Shown here: positions 16,999 to 25,306 of the stretch, one piece after another | Layout of the letters: each line of letters opens with the position of its first letter | Numbering within the stretch: the first letter of the stretch is position 1 | Assembly (NCBI RefSeq): GCF_030440425.1 | Contig: NZ_CP098023.1 | Location: forward strand, 2,593,501 to 2,657,500 | Reading direction: 5' to 3' | From: Microbulbifer sp. MI-G | GTDB lineage: Bacteria > Pseudomonadota > Gammaproteobacteria > Pseudomonadales > Cellvibrionaceae | Length of the DNA stretch: 64,000 bases | The notes under the pieces: generated by a model | The model's database searches: none | Seen by the model: only the letters and a program-made list of their open reading frames with translations | What the model was told of the DNA's origin: nothing | Program-made: the position numbers and the translations under genes

Positions 16999-18174
16999 TC
17001 AGCGCTCCAAATAGGCTGCAGTCGACATACCACCGGCCGTACATATCCCAATAACTGCGTGATGTAGCCCCCGTCGACCAAGTTCCAGCAAGGTGGAACC
17101 CAGATAACGGATACCTGACATGCCGTAGGGGTGCCCCAGGGCAATGGCCCCACCGTTTACATTGGTAATCTCCCAAGGTGTATCCAGCTCTGCCTGGTTA
17201 TAAAGCGTGGTGACGGCAAAGGCCTCATGTAGCTCCCAGAGATCAACACCCGTCATGGAAATGCCGTGATGTCTCATCAATTTTTTTATTGCCGGCGTCA
17301 CGGCAATACTCATTTCCTTGGGAGCGACTGCAGACAGTTGCATTCCGCGAAACAAACCCAAGATGGGCAGGTTTCTCTGCGCAGCCAGTTTGGCATCCAT
17401 CATCACAACTGCGGCGGCACCATCCGAAAGCTGGGAGGCATTTCCCGCAGTTACTGTGCCACCGGGATTTACCGTTTCCAGTGCGGAGAGCCCTTCCAGC
17501 GTAGTATCGGGCCGCGGACCTTCGTCTTCAACTAAGATCACATTTTTGTCACTAACCTCGTCACTTTCTTTGTTTCTGACAGACATTACTGTTTGGAAAG
17601 GGACAATTTCCTCGGCAAACTTGCCCGCTTTGAGTGCAGCTGCGACTCTCCTTTGTGACTCAACAACGTATTTGTCCTGAGATTCGCGACTGATCTGATA
17701 TTTGTCAGCTACAAAATCTGCAGTCTGGATCATGGTCCACCACACGGCAGGTATCTTTTGCTGAAGAGGCTCGTAGACAAAGTGGTTCAAATTCAAGTTG
17801 AACTGCACCAGGCTAATACTCTCAACCCCTCCGGCAACTCCGATCTGCATCTCGCCTGCGGCAATGCGGTTAGCGACAACGGAGGCCGCATTGAGGCCTG
17901 AGCCACAATAGCGGTTTATGGTAAAGCCAGGAACTTGCATCCCGAACGCCGCGTAAAGTGCTGCATTGCGGGCGATGTTATGCCCGGTGGCGCCCTCAGG
18001 GAGACCACAGCCCAACACCACATCCTCGACCTCCTGTGGCGCAATGTGCGCTCTGCTAATAGCCTCACTCATCACATGAGCCGCCATGGGGATGCCGTGG
18101 GTCTGGTTCAGGGCACCCCGGCGCGCTTTGGCAATGGCAGTGCGGCAATAGCTTACAACGGCGACATCTTTCAT
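16999..18174 (-). CDS. Thiolase (acetyl-CoA C-acyltransferase)
   Basis: A thiolase of about 391 aa that cleaves 3-ketoacyl-CoA or condenses acetyl-CoA. The acylated cysteine is Cys90 in INRYCGSGLNA. The other conserved parts are GGVESIS, the LHEAFA segment (His in place of the more usual Asn of NEAFA), GGAIALGHPYGMSG with the catalytic His, and CTAGGMSTA with the second Cys. Whether it acts in fatty acid breakdown or ketone and biosynthetic routes cannot be told, since no hydratase/dehydrogenase partner is adjacent. The start is either ATG at 18174 or GTG at 18183; neither has a clear Shine-Dalgarno, and I prefer the ATG because family similarity starts there. Confidence 0.92.
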   Translation of the reverse strand: MKDVAVVSYCRTAIAKARRGALNQTHGIPMAAHVMSEAISRAHIAPQEVEDVVLGCGLPEGATGHNIARNAALYAAFGMQVPGFTINRYCGSGLNAASVVANRIAAGEMQIGVAGGVESISLVQFNLNLNHFVYEPLQQKIPAVWWTMIQTADFVADKYQISRESQDKYVVESQRRVAAALKAGKFAEEIVPFQTVMSVRNKESDEVSDKNVILVEDEGPRPDTTLEGLSALETVNPGGTVTAGNASQLSDGAAAVVMMDAKLAAQRNLPILGLFRGMQLSAVAPKEMSIAVTPAIKKLMRHHGISMTGVDLWELHEAFAVTTLYNQAELDTPWEITNVNGGAIALGHPYGMSGIRYLGSTLLELGRRGLHHAVIGICTAGGMSTAAYLER

Positions 18175-18219
18175 GGAGAGCACCAGAAACGGGGCTTAAT
18201 GATTGGTATTCATTGAATC

Positions 18220-18346
18220 GCTGGTTCGAGCCCAGCAGACAGATCTAATAAAAAATCTTTAAATTCAATGAGTTGCAATGCTGATACAGGCGAGATTAAG
18301 AAATTGATATCGCCTTTTTTCGTTAAAGTGTCCACAAAATGTCCAC
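18220..18346 (+). other. tRNA T-arm-like att remnant with TGTCCAC repeats
   Basis: GCTGG-TTCGAGC-CCAGC at 18220-18236 is a perfect tRNA T stem-loop (5-bp stem, 7-base loop beginning TTC). No other tRNA arm or CCA end is present, so this is not a tRNA gene. About 95 bases on, TGTCCAC occurs twice 11 bases apart (18329-18335 and 18340-18346), like arm-type integrase sites. Elements that integrate into tRNA 3' ends leave such fragments. It marks the edge of the decayed AT-rich island. Confidence 0.4.
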
Positions 18347-18430
18347 TAAGTTTAAGCGCAAACTCTGGATAACACTTACCGACAGTGTCGATAATAAATA
18401 GAAAGAAAATAGAAAAATTGCCCACGGTAA

Positions 18431-18453
18431 AAAGCCCGGCAATGCCGGGCTTT
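18431..18453. terminator. Bidirectional hairpin terminator
   Basis: AAAGCCCGGC and GCCGGGCTTT form a perfect 10-bp stem around a 3-base loop. On the minus strand it is followed by more T residues, directly after the stop of the broken phage-like gene at 18460-18800. Confidence 0.85.
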
Positions 18454-18459
18454 GAGTAG

Positions 18460-18800
18460 TTAGGATTGATCAGTCTCAAGTTTGGCATGCAGATCACCCA
18501 ACAGTTGGCTCAGGCTATTGCGGGCAGCGGGACTGAGTGTCAGGTAATCCTCACCATAGTGGCGAGAAAATCGAGCATCTCACAAACTTCGGCAACACGA
18601 TCAGCGAGAGCTGCTTCCTCTGGAGTGGCACCGAGGCGGTGTGCGTTTTCATGCAAGAAGCAGACGGATTCACCAGTATCCGCATTCTTCATAAACAGTC
18701 CGTCACCGTTATCATAGTAGTGCAATAACTGCTGCTAGGTGACCCACAGGATATGGTCGTCGCGTTCGTTAAAGACGGGTCGGGAGTTTCGATTGGCCAT
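18460..18800 (-). pseudogene. Broken small phage-like gene of unknown function
   Basis: The minus strand keeps a coherent protein of about 113 residues beginning MANRNSRPVFNERDDHILWVT. It is interrupted by an in-frame TAG near 18735 and then continues HYYDNGDGLFMKNADTGESV through a helical segment rich in Ala and Glu. A second lesion, a frameshift near 18560, moves the match to another frame that reads YGEDYLTLSPAARNSLSQLL to the TAA at 18460. I do not recognise the family. The location beside an att-like remnant and a strong terminator suggests a cargo or prophage gene. Confidence 0.6.
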
Positions 18801-19104
18801 AGTGGCTTCCTCTGGTTGTTTCTTAAGCAAGTCGTTAAGGCCTCGAGAGCTTAAGAACCTGCCAAAGGACCAGGTCCGGTTGATTTGCCCGAAGGGTATT
18901 GTATTCCCCGGCTTCTCGACATAACTGACAAATTTCGGGCACAAAAAAGCCACTGTAACAGCAGCGGTTCTTACACCGCCCGGAAAACCCCGTAGTTACT
19001 GGCTTTCAGTCATTTGGCCTGTGAAAAATCTCTTCATTTTTCTTCAATTTGTGAAATCCCGAAAATCGCTACAGCCCATGGCTGGCGGGGGTTTGCGGTG
19101 TTTT

Positions 19105-19143
19105 CCAATTTCACTGGCTAAGGAAAAGCGCAAAACCGGCAGG
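19105..19143. repeat. Diverged direct repeat, left copy
   Basis: CCAATTTCACTG followed by TAA, GAAAAG and an AAACC/GC-rich tail. It matches 20321-20358 at most positions over about 38 bases. The two copies bracket the minus-strand pseudogene and the truncated acetyltransferase. Confidence 0.6.
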
Positions 19144-19381
19144 CGTGGGGAGGAGTGATCGCAGGTCCTTTTATCTGCTCAAAAAATATACAAATCAATA
19201 CATGCCAGTTGATTAAGTGCCTGAATTATCTTGAGTTTGTCGCTGCCAAGGCAAAATGGGGTAACACTGCTGGCTTTGCTATGTGATGAAGAGAATTGAA
19301 AAGCCAGGATGGTAATTTAAGGACAGGATCTGGCAACTTTGTGGGCCGAATAATAGCGGGGGGTGTCTTACGAGGTTCAGG

Positions 19382-19754
19382 TCAGGAAAGCTCCTGCTGT
19401 TCACCAGAGTATTCCGTAGAGGTTGCCCTGACCACCGGTCTCACCGTCAGGGGATGCCCGGCATACTCGATATGCGGGTGCAGGTAGGGTTCAAAGAGGG
19501 CAGTGTTCTCTCCGCCACTTAACCAGTTGGCCACAAAATCCTTGCGGCTTCCAATTGTTGCCGTCACGCTCCAGATACAGGTGCCAGATTGCGGTTTCCA
19601 CTTCCGGCTGCCCATGCCGGGCAGTGACAGTGGAAACATCCTGGGTGGGCCGCCTGCGGCGGCCATACAGCATGCGCTTCAGATGGTGCACTCCATACTC
19701 CTTTAGGAAGCGCTCCATGCCGGCGTGATTGACCACGTCGAATACACTACTCAT
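19382..19754 (-). pseudogene. Frameshifted gene of unknown function
   Basis: The N-terminal part starts MSSVFDVVNHAGMERFL at 19754 and reads through KRMLYGRRRRPTQDVSTV and a strand-rich ETAIWHLYLERDGN segment. The coherent sequence then shifts frame near 19555 and continues SRKDFVANWLSGGENTALF, HIEYAGHPLTVRPVV to the stop at 19382. The two halves join into a protein of about 123 aa. I do not recognise it. It is GC-richer than the flanks and may be a prophage remnant. Confidence 0.55.
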
Positions 19755-19769
19755 GGTTCAGGTGTCAGG

Positions 19770-20015
19770 CTGGACTTTATCGAAAGAAATCCAGTACGGA
19801 ACAATCCACTTGTGGGTAGAATCACGCCTATTTCAGTTACGGCTTACGAAGTTTATGCAAGGTTGATTGATGCGAAACCGTTAAGAATTATGTTTCCTGA
19901 AAAAGAGCTTATCAATTATTACTCATCACTAGATTTTGTATATGTTCCGGATTCTGGAACATCGCAAAACCCTAGTTACCTTTATAAAAATTTGGTAGGT
20001 GAACCAGCATGGTAA
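19770..20015 (+). pseudogene. 5'-truncated GNAT-like acetyltransferase
   Basis: Reads LDFIERNPVRNNPLVGRITP, then VYARLIDAKPLRIMFPEKEL and YYSSLDFVYVPD, ending in YLYKNLVGEPAW. The order of a small acyl-CoA-loop-like helix followed by a YY-x-x-LGF-type strand is typical of the C-terminal half of GNAT acetyltransferases. The N-terminal half is missing: upstream sequence is antisense to the pseudogene ending at 19754, so the gene was cut at about 19760. A possible plus-strand start at 19725 merely adds antisense codons. The family call is tentative. Confidence 0.45.
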
Positions 20016-20185
20016 GCAAGACAAAAATTGGTCAGGTTAATACTGAACTCAAGAAAAACAAGCTGAAAGATAAAATGTTCATGGAACATGAACCACAAAA
20101 ATCTGGCTGCCTAGACAAAGGCATCAATTCTACCACCAAAAAAGAGCTAAATTGTGAAAAAGGAAAAAAGCAAAGAAAAGGCTAA
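20009..20185 (+). CDS. Small lysine-rich protein of unknown function
   Basis: A 58-codon ORF starts MVSKTKIGQVNTELKKNKLK and ends KKQRKG. It is strongly basic and its ATG overlaps the stop of the truncated acetyltransferase (GCATGGTAA). GTAGGTGAA upstream is a weak ribosome-binding candidate. The overlap suggests the two were once cotranscribed. The lysine richness may simply reflect the AT-rich composition, so it could be a chance ORF. Confidence 0.3.
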   Translation: MVSKTKIGQVNTELKKNKLKDKMFMEHEPQKSGCLDKGINSTTKKELNCEKGKKQRKG

Positions 20186-20320
20186 AGAAAAAGTTAAATC
20201 TTACCTAAAAAATCAGCCATGAAAACCAAGCCATACTTTATGCCACTCTGCCCTCAGGTTAAGCAGCGCGGTTAGCTTCGCATACTATTAGTATATGGCT
20301 AATTAGTTTCTCTGCACCTC

Positions 20321-20358
20321 CCAATTTCACTGTGTAAAGAAAAGTCTAAACCTGCGGG
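20321..20358. repeat. Diverged direct repeat, right copy
   Basis: CCAATTTCACTGTGTAAAG and the following bases match the left copy at 19105-19143. Together they may be ends of an excised or decayed element of about 1.2 kb. Confidence 0.6.
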
Positions 20359-20552
20359 TGCTGAAATGAGTGGCGGTCAGCCTATTTTGCTATACAATCG
20401 AAAAACAGAAGGAAGCTAGTTCTGTAGTTGTTATACCCAGTTCAAAACAAATAATTGACTTTTGCACTCTCAAAAATGAAAACTTTTTAATCCACAATAA
20501 AAAAGACAATAGATAGGCACTTGGATATACATCAACGGTAAAGATATAAACA

Positions 20553-20979
20553 ATGTTTGAGCATTTGAGAAAAATCCGCATACCCCCCCAAAAAAGAAAC
20601 TCCTTCTTTGTTTAAAGATAGATTCCTGTTAAGCGTCTTAATTTTTGGCGCAATTATATTTAATGCAACTACCATCCCAATCTCAATATCCTTACTCTCA
20701 CCATCCTATGAGATATGTGGTTCAGTCCAATGCGCATCAAACTTTTTCACATACTATGATCCAGCCATAAAGATTCTTGTTGGAACCCTGACGCTTGCGG
20801 GTATAACAATAGTAATATATCGCATACCCCAAACAAACTTACAAATTAAACACGAGCAGCAAAAGACAGAGTTCAGCCAACATATTGAGCATAGAAAAAT
20901 TTTCGGCGATATCATAGAAAATCTAGAGACAGCACACAAAATAAAATTCGCCGGCAATAACACCTTATATCATCGCTGA
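20553..20979 (+). pseudogene. Truncated membrane protein with coiled-coil tail
   Basis: The coherent product is MFEHLRKIRIPP, then (after a one-base shift in the C7 run at 20583-20589) KKETPSLFKDRF, a transmembrane segment LLSVLIFGAIIFNATTIPI, and a second one around VGTLTLAGITIVIY. A Gln/Lys/Glu-rich helix QIKHEQQKTEF follows. It stops at 20979 soon after the helix begins. Downstream bases still resemble coding sequence in other frames (LDTSPVPHAADLL), so the C-terminus is probably lost. I do not recognise the family. Confidence 0.5.
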
Positions 20980-21775
20980 TTTTCGTGGATGGAAATAACA
21001 AATTTTAACATTTCGTTAGATACAAGCCCAGTACCACACGCTGCGGATTTATTAAACCGAATAGAGGATCAAAATATGGGTTGTCGCTGATAGATAAAAA
21101 TATCCCAGCTTGATAATTTTAGTGCGTATTAAGTCCTAAATTGGGGAGTACGATCAAAATTAACTTGAAATTAACTTTTTTTAATGAAACAATGTGACAT
21201 TCATCACAAAATTAAAGCTCTTCTAGTAACAAATACCATGAGATGCTCGACTGTTAACCGTGTTTTACTATCAAACTAATGAGTGGGGTGTGCGTGACCA
21301 CAGTGAGTATGAGCCGAGTGATATCTTGGTATAAGATTGCCGGTAATATGATAAATCTCAGTTTTAAAGATGGCTTTCTACAAACTAATTAAAACTATCC
21401 AGAATATATTTTTTGAGAGGTTAATTTAACTATTTTCCAGATATATTGTTTGAATGCAGTGATTTATTGTGTGTGAGTTTTTAATTTTATATGTGCATAG
21501 TGAAAAATATGGATAACCCGCGGAATTTTAACTGTATTATAAAGATGGTTGCCGCGGTATACTTTATGGATGAATTTATTGATTTATGAAAGACCTTTAT
21601 TATATGTTTGTGTATTCAGTGTATTTAAAAAAATTCCCGGGCCTTAAATAAAACTTGTATTTTTTAGGCCATTTGAACTAATGATTTAAATGCATCTATA
21701 TATTTATTTTTATTAAGCTCGTTTATATGTAACATCCTTAGAATAAACTAAACTAATGAGGCTCAGGAACCTAAA
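20980..21775. other. AT-rich gap with CRP-type site and a 32-codon ORF
   Basis: About 800 AT-rich bases. They hold the CRP-like palindrome listed separately and, about 85 bases after it, a 32-codon ORF (21294-21392, GTG start after GAGTGGGG, reading MTTVSMSRVISWYKIAGN). I cannot support that ORF as a gene beyond its position. Long A/T runs fill 21400-21760. Confidence 0.4.
21193..21208. promoter_or_regulatory. Perfect CRP/Vfr-type palindrome
   Basis: TGTGA-CATTCA-TCACA matches the CRP consensus TGTGA-N6-TCACA without mismatch. It lies about 570 bases upstream of the flavoprotein start and 85 bases upstream of a 32-codon ORF, so its target is unclear. Confidence 0.55.
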
Positions 21776-22525
21776 ATGACATCAATATTTCACCAACTGA
21801 AAAAGCAAGGACCACTTAAAGCTCTTTTCTTAAACTGTAGTTTAAAAAAGAGTCCGGAAGTATCAAATACTGATGCATTGATAGAGTTATTAATTACTCG
21901 ACTTAAGCACTTTGAACCAACTATTGAAACTGAAGTTATCAGAGTCGCCGACTATGATGTCAAAGCAGGAATAAAGAATGACGAAGGAGATGGTGACGAG
22001 TGGCCCAAGATCCTAGAAAAGATCAAACAATGCAATATCATAGTACCTGCTATGCCGGTTTGGATGGGGGTTCGTTCATCGGTCATGCAGCGTGTTATAG
22101 AGCGGCTAGATGGAACAACAAAAACTGTTATGTGCGAAAAAACTGGCCAGTTCCCATTGTATGGATCTGTTTGTGGCTGTGTAGTTACTGGTAATGAAGA
22201 TGGCAGCCACGACTGTGTTGCAAATACTTTTGCAAATCTACTACATTTTGGTGCGACTGTGCCACCGAATACTGATCTTTATTGGGTAGGGGACGCAGGC
22301 CCAGGTGCAAGCTTTATTGAAGCAGGTGGAGCATTGTCACCCTACGTTCGTCGAAATGCTGATTTGACAGCAACTAATTTGCTTTTTGTCGCTAAGCTTC
22401 TTCGGGATAATCCCTATGATATCAATATTGCTAAACACAATAAGCAGATGATGGAGCGGGGTAAGGTTAAAATGCAGGCAATGCAACAAGCTGTTGAATT
22501 CATGCGTGAGAATATGCCAGATTAA
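21776..22525 (+). CDS. Flavodoxin-like NAD(P)H-dependent oxidoreductase
   Basis: A 249 aa protein of the NADPH-dependent FMN reductase (flavodoxin-fold) superfamily. Residues of about 14-25 (LKALFLNCSLKKSP) give the first strand and FMN phosphate loop. NIIVPAMPVWMGVRSSVMQ is the conserved flavin-binding loop, and YGSVCGCVVTGNEDG is the third-strand signature. It probably reduces a small acceptor with NAD(P)H through FMN; the substrate is unknown. CAGGAACC eight bases before the ATG is a good Shine-Dalgarno. It is the only clearly intact gene of the decayed 18.2-23.9 kb island. Confidence 0.88.
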   Translation: MTSIFHQLKKQGPLKALFLNCSLKKSPEVSNTDALIELLITRLKHFEPTIETEVIRVADYDVKAGIKNDEGDGDEWPKILEKIKQCNIIVPAMPVWMGVRSSVMQRVIERLDGTTKTVMCEKTGQFPLYGSVCGCVVTGNEDGSHDCVANTFANLLHFGATVPPNTDLYWVGDAGPGASFIEAGGALSPYVRRNADLTATNLLFVAKLLRDNPYDINIAKHNKQMMERGKVKMQAMQQAVEFMRENMPD

Positions 22526-22776
22526 AGAAGAGATTCAAAACTTTTATCAGTTATATAGATAGCTCCATAGCTGGTGTATTTTTCGATGTAAGTGGGTGAC
22601 TCATTTCTATAGGATTAACTTTGTCACCCCTTATCAGTTCCCTTGTTGCCTCCATGATATATATCTAAATTTAGTGTGAATTATAACCGAATCTGGGGTT
22701 TGAGGGTTTGCTAGAAAGCAGCGTATCTGGTTGATTTGTTGTCGCCAAACAGTCAACCAGCCAGGAATACGCCGCT

Positions 22777-23859
22777 ATGGATAAGAATACCGCTGTTGAG
22801 TTAGCAGGTCGACAGGAGACAGTAGACCCGCTAACTGAGCTATTACGTCGAGGAGCACAAGAGCTGCTTCAGAAGGCAGTAGAGGCAGAGCTATCCACCT
22901 TCATGGAGGAGTTTCAAAGCCGTCGCCTGGGTGATGGCCGAGCGGCTGTAGTCCGCAATGGATACCTGCCAGAGCGTGATATACAGACCGGGATTAGCCC
23001 CGTGAAAGTGCCGAAGGTACCAAGCAAGGACGGCCAGTACAGTGGCTCGCCTAAAGGGGCAATGGAAGAGTGAATACGATACCTGGCGAGCCAAACGACT
23101 TGATAAAGATCGCTGGGTGTATATCTGGGCAGACGGCATATACAGTGGTATGCGTTCGGAAGAAAGTAAACTCTGCGCTCTGGTTGTCATTAGTGTGAAT
23201 GAACGGGGAGAAAAGCATTTTCTGGCGATTGAAGATGAACAGCGGAAGTCGACGCTGAGCTGGAAAGGCGTGCTGGGGAAGCTGAAAGAACGTGGCATGA
23301 ACGCCCCAGAGCTGGCCATTGGAGACGGTGCCATGGGGCTCTTGGATGGGGGCTGGAAGAGACTTACCCAGAGGCACGTTAGCAGCGCTGCTGGGTACAC
23401 AAGACGGCCAATGTGCTCAACAAACTGCCCAAGTCGGGCCAGCCTAAAGCCAAGCGCTTCCTACACGACATCTGGCAGGCTGAGACAAGAGCCGGTGCGG
23501 AGAAGGCCTTCGACACGTTCATCCAGACATACGAAGCAAAATACCCGAAAGTTGCAGAGTGTCTTTTCAAGAATCACGAAGAGCTGATGCACTTCTACGA
23601 TTTCCCGGCGAAACACTGGCAGAGCATCTGAACGACGAACCCGATCGAATCCACGTTCGGAACGATACGACACAGAACCTAGCGTTCCAAAGGCTGCCTG
23701 TCGAGAGACGGTATGCTGCACATGCTAATCAAGCTGGGAATATGTGCGGAAGGAAAGTGGAGGAAGCTCTGAGGCTTTGACTACCTCGCCAAAGTCATCA
23801 CCGGAGTGAAGTTCAAAGATGGAGAAGAGGTGCCAACAGTCGATCAGAGTGCTGCTTGA
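22777..23859 (+). pseudogene. IS256-family transposase, multiply disrupted
   Basis: The N-terminal third is intact (PLTELLRRGAQELLQKAVEA, then NGYLPERDIQTGISPVKVPK). A deletion of roughly 70 codons plus a frameshift near 23040 follows. The catalytic core continues in another frame with RWVYIWADGIYSGMR (first Asp) and APELAIGDGAMGLL (second Asp). Further shifts near 23370 and 23560-23640 split the C-terminal part (KAKRFLHDIWQAETRAGAEK and TNPIESTFGTIRHRT). It ends DGEEVPTVDQSAA with TGA at 23857-23859. The element cannot encode a working mutator-type transposase. I could not pair terminal inverted repeats; the right side contains ATTGACAATAACTC just past the stop. Confidence 0.92.
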
Positions 23860-23932
23860 TCATGCCTGTTGAACACCAGAATTGACAATAACTCCCGGAT
23901 GGAGATATGCCGTTTGCCGCTCACAGAAAACA

Positions 23933-23970
23933 AAAAAGCAGGGAAGGCCTGTTACAGCCTCCCCTGCTTT
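23933..23970 (-). terminator. Terminator of the thrS-infC-rpmI-rplT operon
   Basis: On the minus strand AAAGCAGGGGAGGC pairs with GCCTTCCCTGCTTTT across a short loop, giving a long GC-rich stem with one internal mismatch region followed by a T run. It lies 31 bases beyond the rplT stop. Confidence 0.85.
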
Positions 23971-24001
23971 CTGTATCCGGCCTTACAACCAAAAAAACCG
24001 G

Positions 24002-24361
24002 TTATGCTGCCAGGGCTACTTTGGCTTTTTCAACTACAGCGGCAAAAGCGGCTTTGTCGTATACCGCCAGATCAGCCAGAACACGGCGATCCAGGGTAAT
24101 ATCCGCTTTCTTCAAACCGGCTATCAGACGGCTGTAACTCAAACCTTCGACACGGGACTGGGCGTTAATACGGGTAATCCACAGCGCGCGGAAGTTACGC
24201 TTCTTGACACGGCGGTCTCGATAGGCGTACTGACCAGCTTTAATCACTGCCTGCTTGGCAACGCGGAATACGCGCGAACGCGCACCGTAGTAACCTTTAG
24301 CCTGTTTCAGTATCTTCTTGTGGCGACGACGCGCCTCTACACCACGTTTAACACGGGCCAT
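24002..24361 (-). CDS. rplT: 50S ribosomal protein L20
   Basis: Ribosomal protein L20, 119 aa, which binds 23S rRNA early in large-subunit assembly and in E. coli represses its own operon. The sequence is typical throughout: [20 protein letters not shown] at the start, then [20 protein letters not shown], and [20 protein letters not shown]. The length is standard. It is the last gene of thrS-infC-rpmI-rplT, 37 bases after rpmI, followed by the operon terminator. Confidence 0.99.
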   Translation of the reverse strand: MARVKRGVEARRRHKKILKQAKGYYGARSRVFRVAKQAVIKAGQYAYRDRRVKKRNFRALWITRINAQSRVEGLSYSRLIAGLKKADITLDRRVLADLAVYDKAAFAAVVEKAKVALAA

Positions 24362-24398
24362 AATGCTCTCCTCTTAAACCTTTGCGATTTTGGGCCAA

Positions 24399-24593
24399 TT
24401 ACTTGGCGCGCAACATACGATCGACCAAGCCGGCATCAGACTTGTTCATGGTCTGGGTGCCACGCAGCTGGCGTTTGCGCTTGGTGGTCATCTTGGTGAG
24501 GATATGGCTCTTGTTGGCGTGCTTATGCTTGTAGCCCGCAGCCGTCTTTTTGAAGCGCTTGGCAGCGCCACTGTGTGTTTTTGCTTTCGGCAT
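24399..24593 (-). CDS. rpmI: 50S ribosomal protein L35
   Basis: Ribosomal protein L35, 64 aa: [20 protein letters not shown] followed by [20 protein letters not shown]. The start is the ATG at 24593, which gives the universal MPK N-terminus; a start four codons further upstream is rejected. TTTGGAGT precedes it as ribosome-binding site. It sits between infC and rplT, with a 146-base structured leader upstream. Confidence 0.99.
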   Translation of the reverse strand: MPKAKTHSGAAKRFKKTAAGYKHKHANKSHILTKMTTKRKRQLRGTQTMNKSDAGLVDRMLRAK

Positions 24594-24739
24594 TTTGTAC
24601 TCCAAAGTGAATCATGGCCTGCAAACAGGCCCCTTAGTAACTGCCAGCGGGAAACCCCTGGCACTGCGAGAGTGAGGAGGCAGCCGTCGCCCAATCACTT
24701 CTCATAAAGGAGGCAGCGGGGAAGTCATCCCCCAAAACC
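24594..24739 (-). promoter_or_regulatory. Structured rpmI leader, possible L20 translational operator
   Basis: The infC-rpmI gap carries two perfect stem-loops on the minus-strand transcript: GGCCTG-TTTG-CAGGCC (24616-24631) and TGCCAG-loop-CTGGCA (24642-24663). In E. coli, L20 represses rpmI-rplT by binding structures upstream of rpmI. The same role here is inferred from position. Confidence 0.45.
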
Positions 24740-25279
24740 TCACTTTTTCTTTTTAACCGGTGCAATCACCATAATCATCTGGCGGCCTTCCAGTTTTGGT
24801 CGCTGTTCAACGGTACCCAGCTCCTCCAGGTCCTTTTCAATACGCTGCATCATTTCCATGCCCAGTTCCTGGTGGGCCATTTCGCGGCCGCGGAAGCGCA
24901 GGGACACTTTGGCCTTGTCACCCGCTTCAAGAAAACGGGTGAGGCTGCGCAGCTTGATCTGATAATCGCCGATGTCGGTGCCCGGGCGAAATTTCATTTC
25001 CTTGATCTGTTGCTGCTTCTGCTTCTTCTTGGCGGCATTCTTGGCCTTCTTGGCCTCGAATACGTGCTTGCCGTAGTCCATGATCTTGCAGACAATCGGC
25101 GTGGAGTCCGGGGCAATTTCAACGAGATCCAGGCTGGCCTGCTGCGCAACCTCCAGCGCCTCATTCAGTGAGACAATGCCCACCTGTTCACCATCTGCGC
25201 CGATCAGGCGGATTTCCGATGCCTCAATCTGATCGTTTATACGGGCCTTTTTGGACCGTCCCTTACTGTCTCGTTTAAT
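24740..25279 (-). CDS. infC: Translation initiation factor IF-3, non-AUG start
   Basis: IF-3 binds the 30S subunit and monitors the start codon and initiator tRNA. Residues 10-80 are the N-domain ([20 protein letters not shown]), followed by a lysine-rich linker and a C-domain with [20 protein letters not shown] and [15 protein letters not shown]. No ATG or GTG lies near the expected start. The minus strand reads TTGGAG, ACC, ATA, ACT, ATT, AAA. Starting at ATT (25279-25277) gives 179 aa, matches the E. coli AUU-AAA start, and places GGAG nine bases upstream. ATA at 25285 is the alternative but is only three bases from GGAG. Rare-codon starts underlie IF-3 autoregulation in E. coli. It is 27 bases after thrS. 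Confidence 0.95.
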   Translation of the reverse strand: MKRDSKGRSKKARINDQIEASEIRLIGADGEQVGIVSLNEALEVAQQASLDLVEIAPDSTPIVCKIMDYGKHVFEAKKAKNAAKKKQKQQQIKEMKFRPGTDIGDYQIKLRSLTRFLEAGDKAKVSLRFRGREMAHQELGMEMMQRIEKDLEELGTVEQRPKLEGRQMIMVIAPVKKKK

Positions 25280-25306
25280 AGTTATGGTCTCCAATTTGCT
25301 CAGATA

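Noticed and set aside
18220..18236. Possible tRNA gene
   Set aside because: Only the T stem-loop is present; no D arm, anticodon arm, acceptor stem or CCA can be folded around it.
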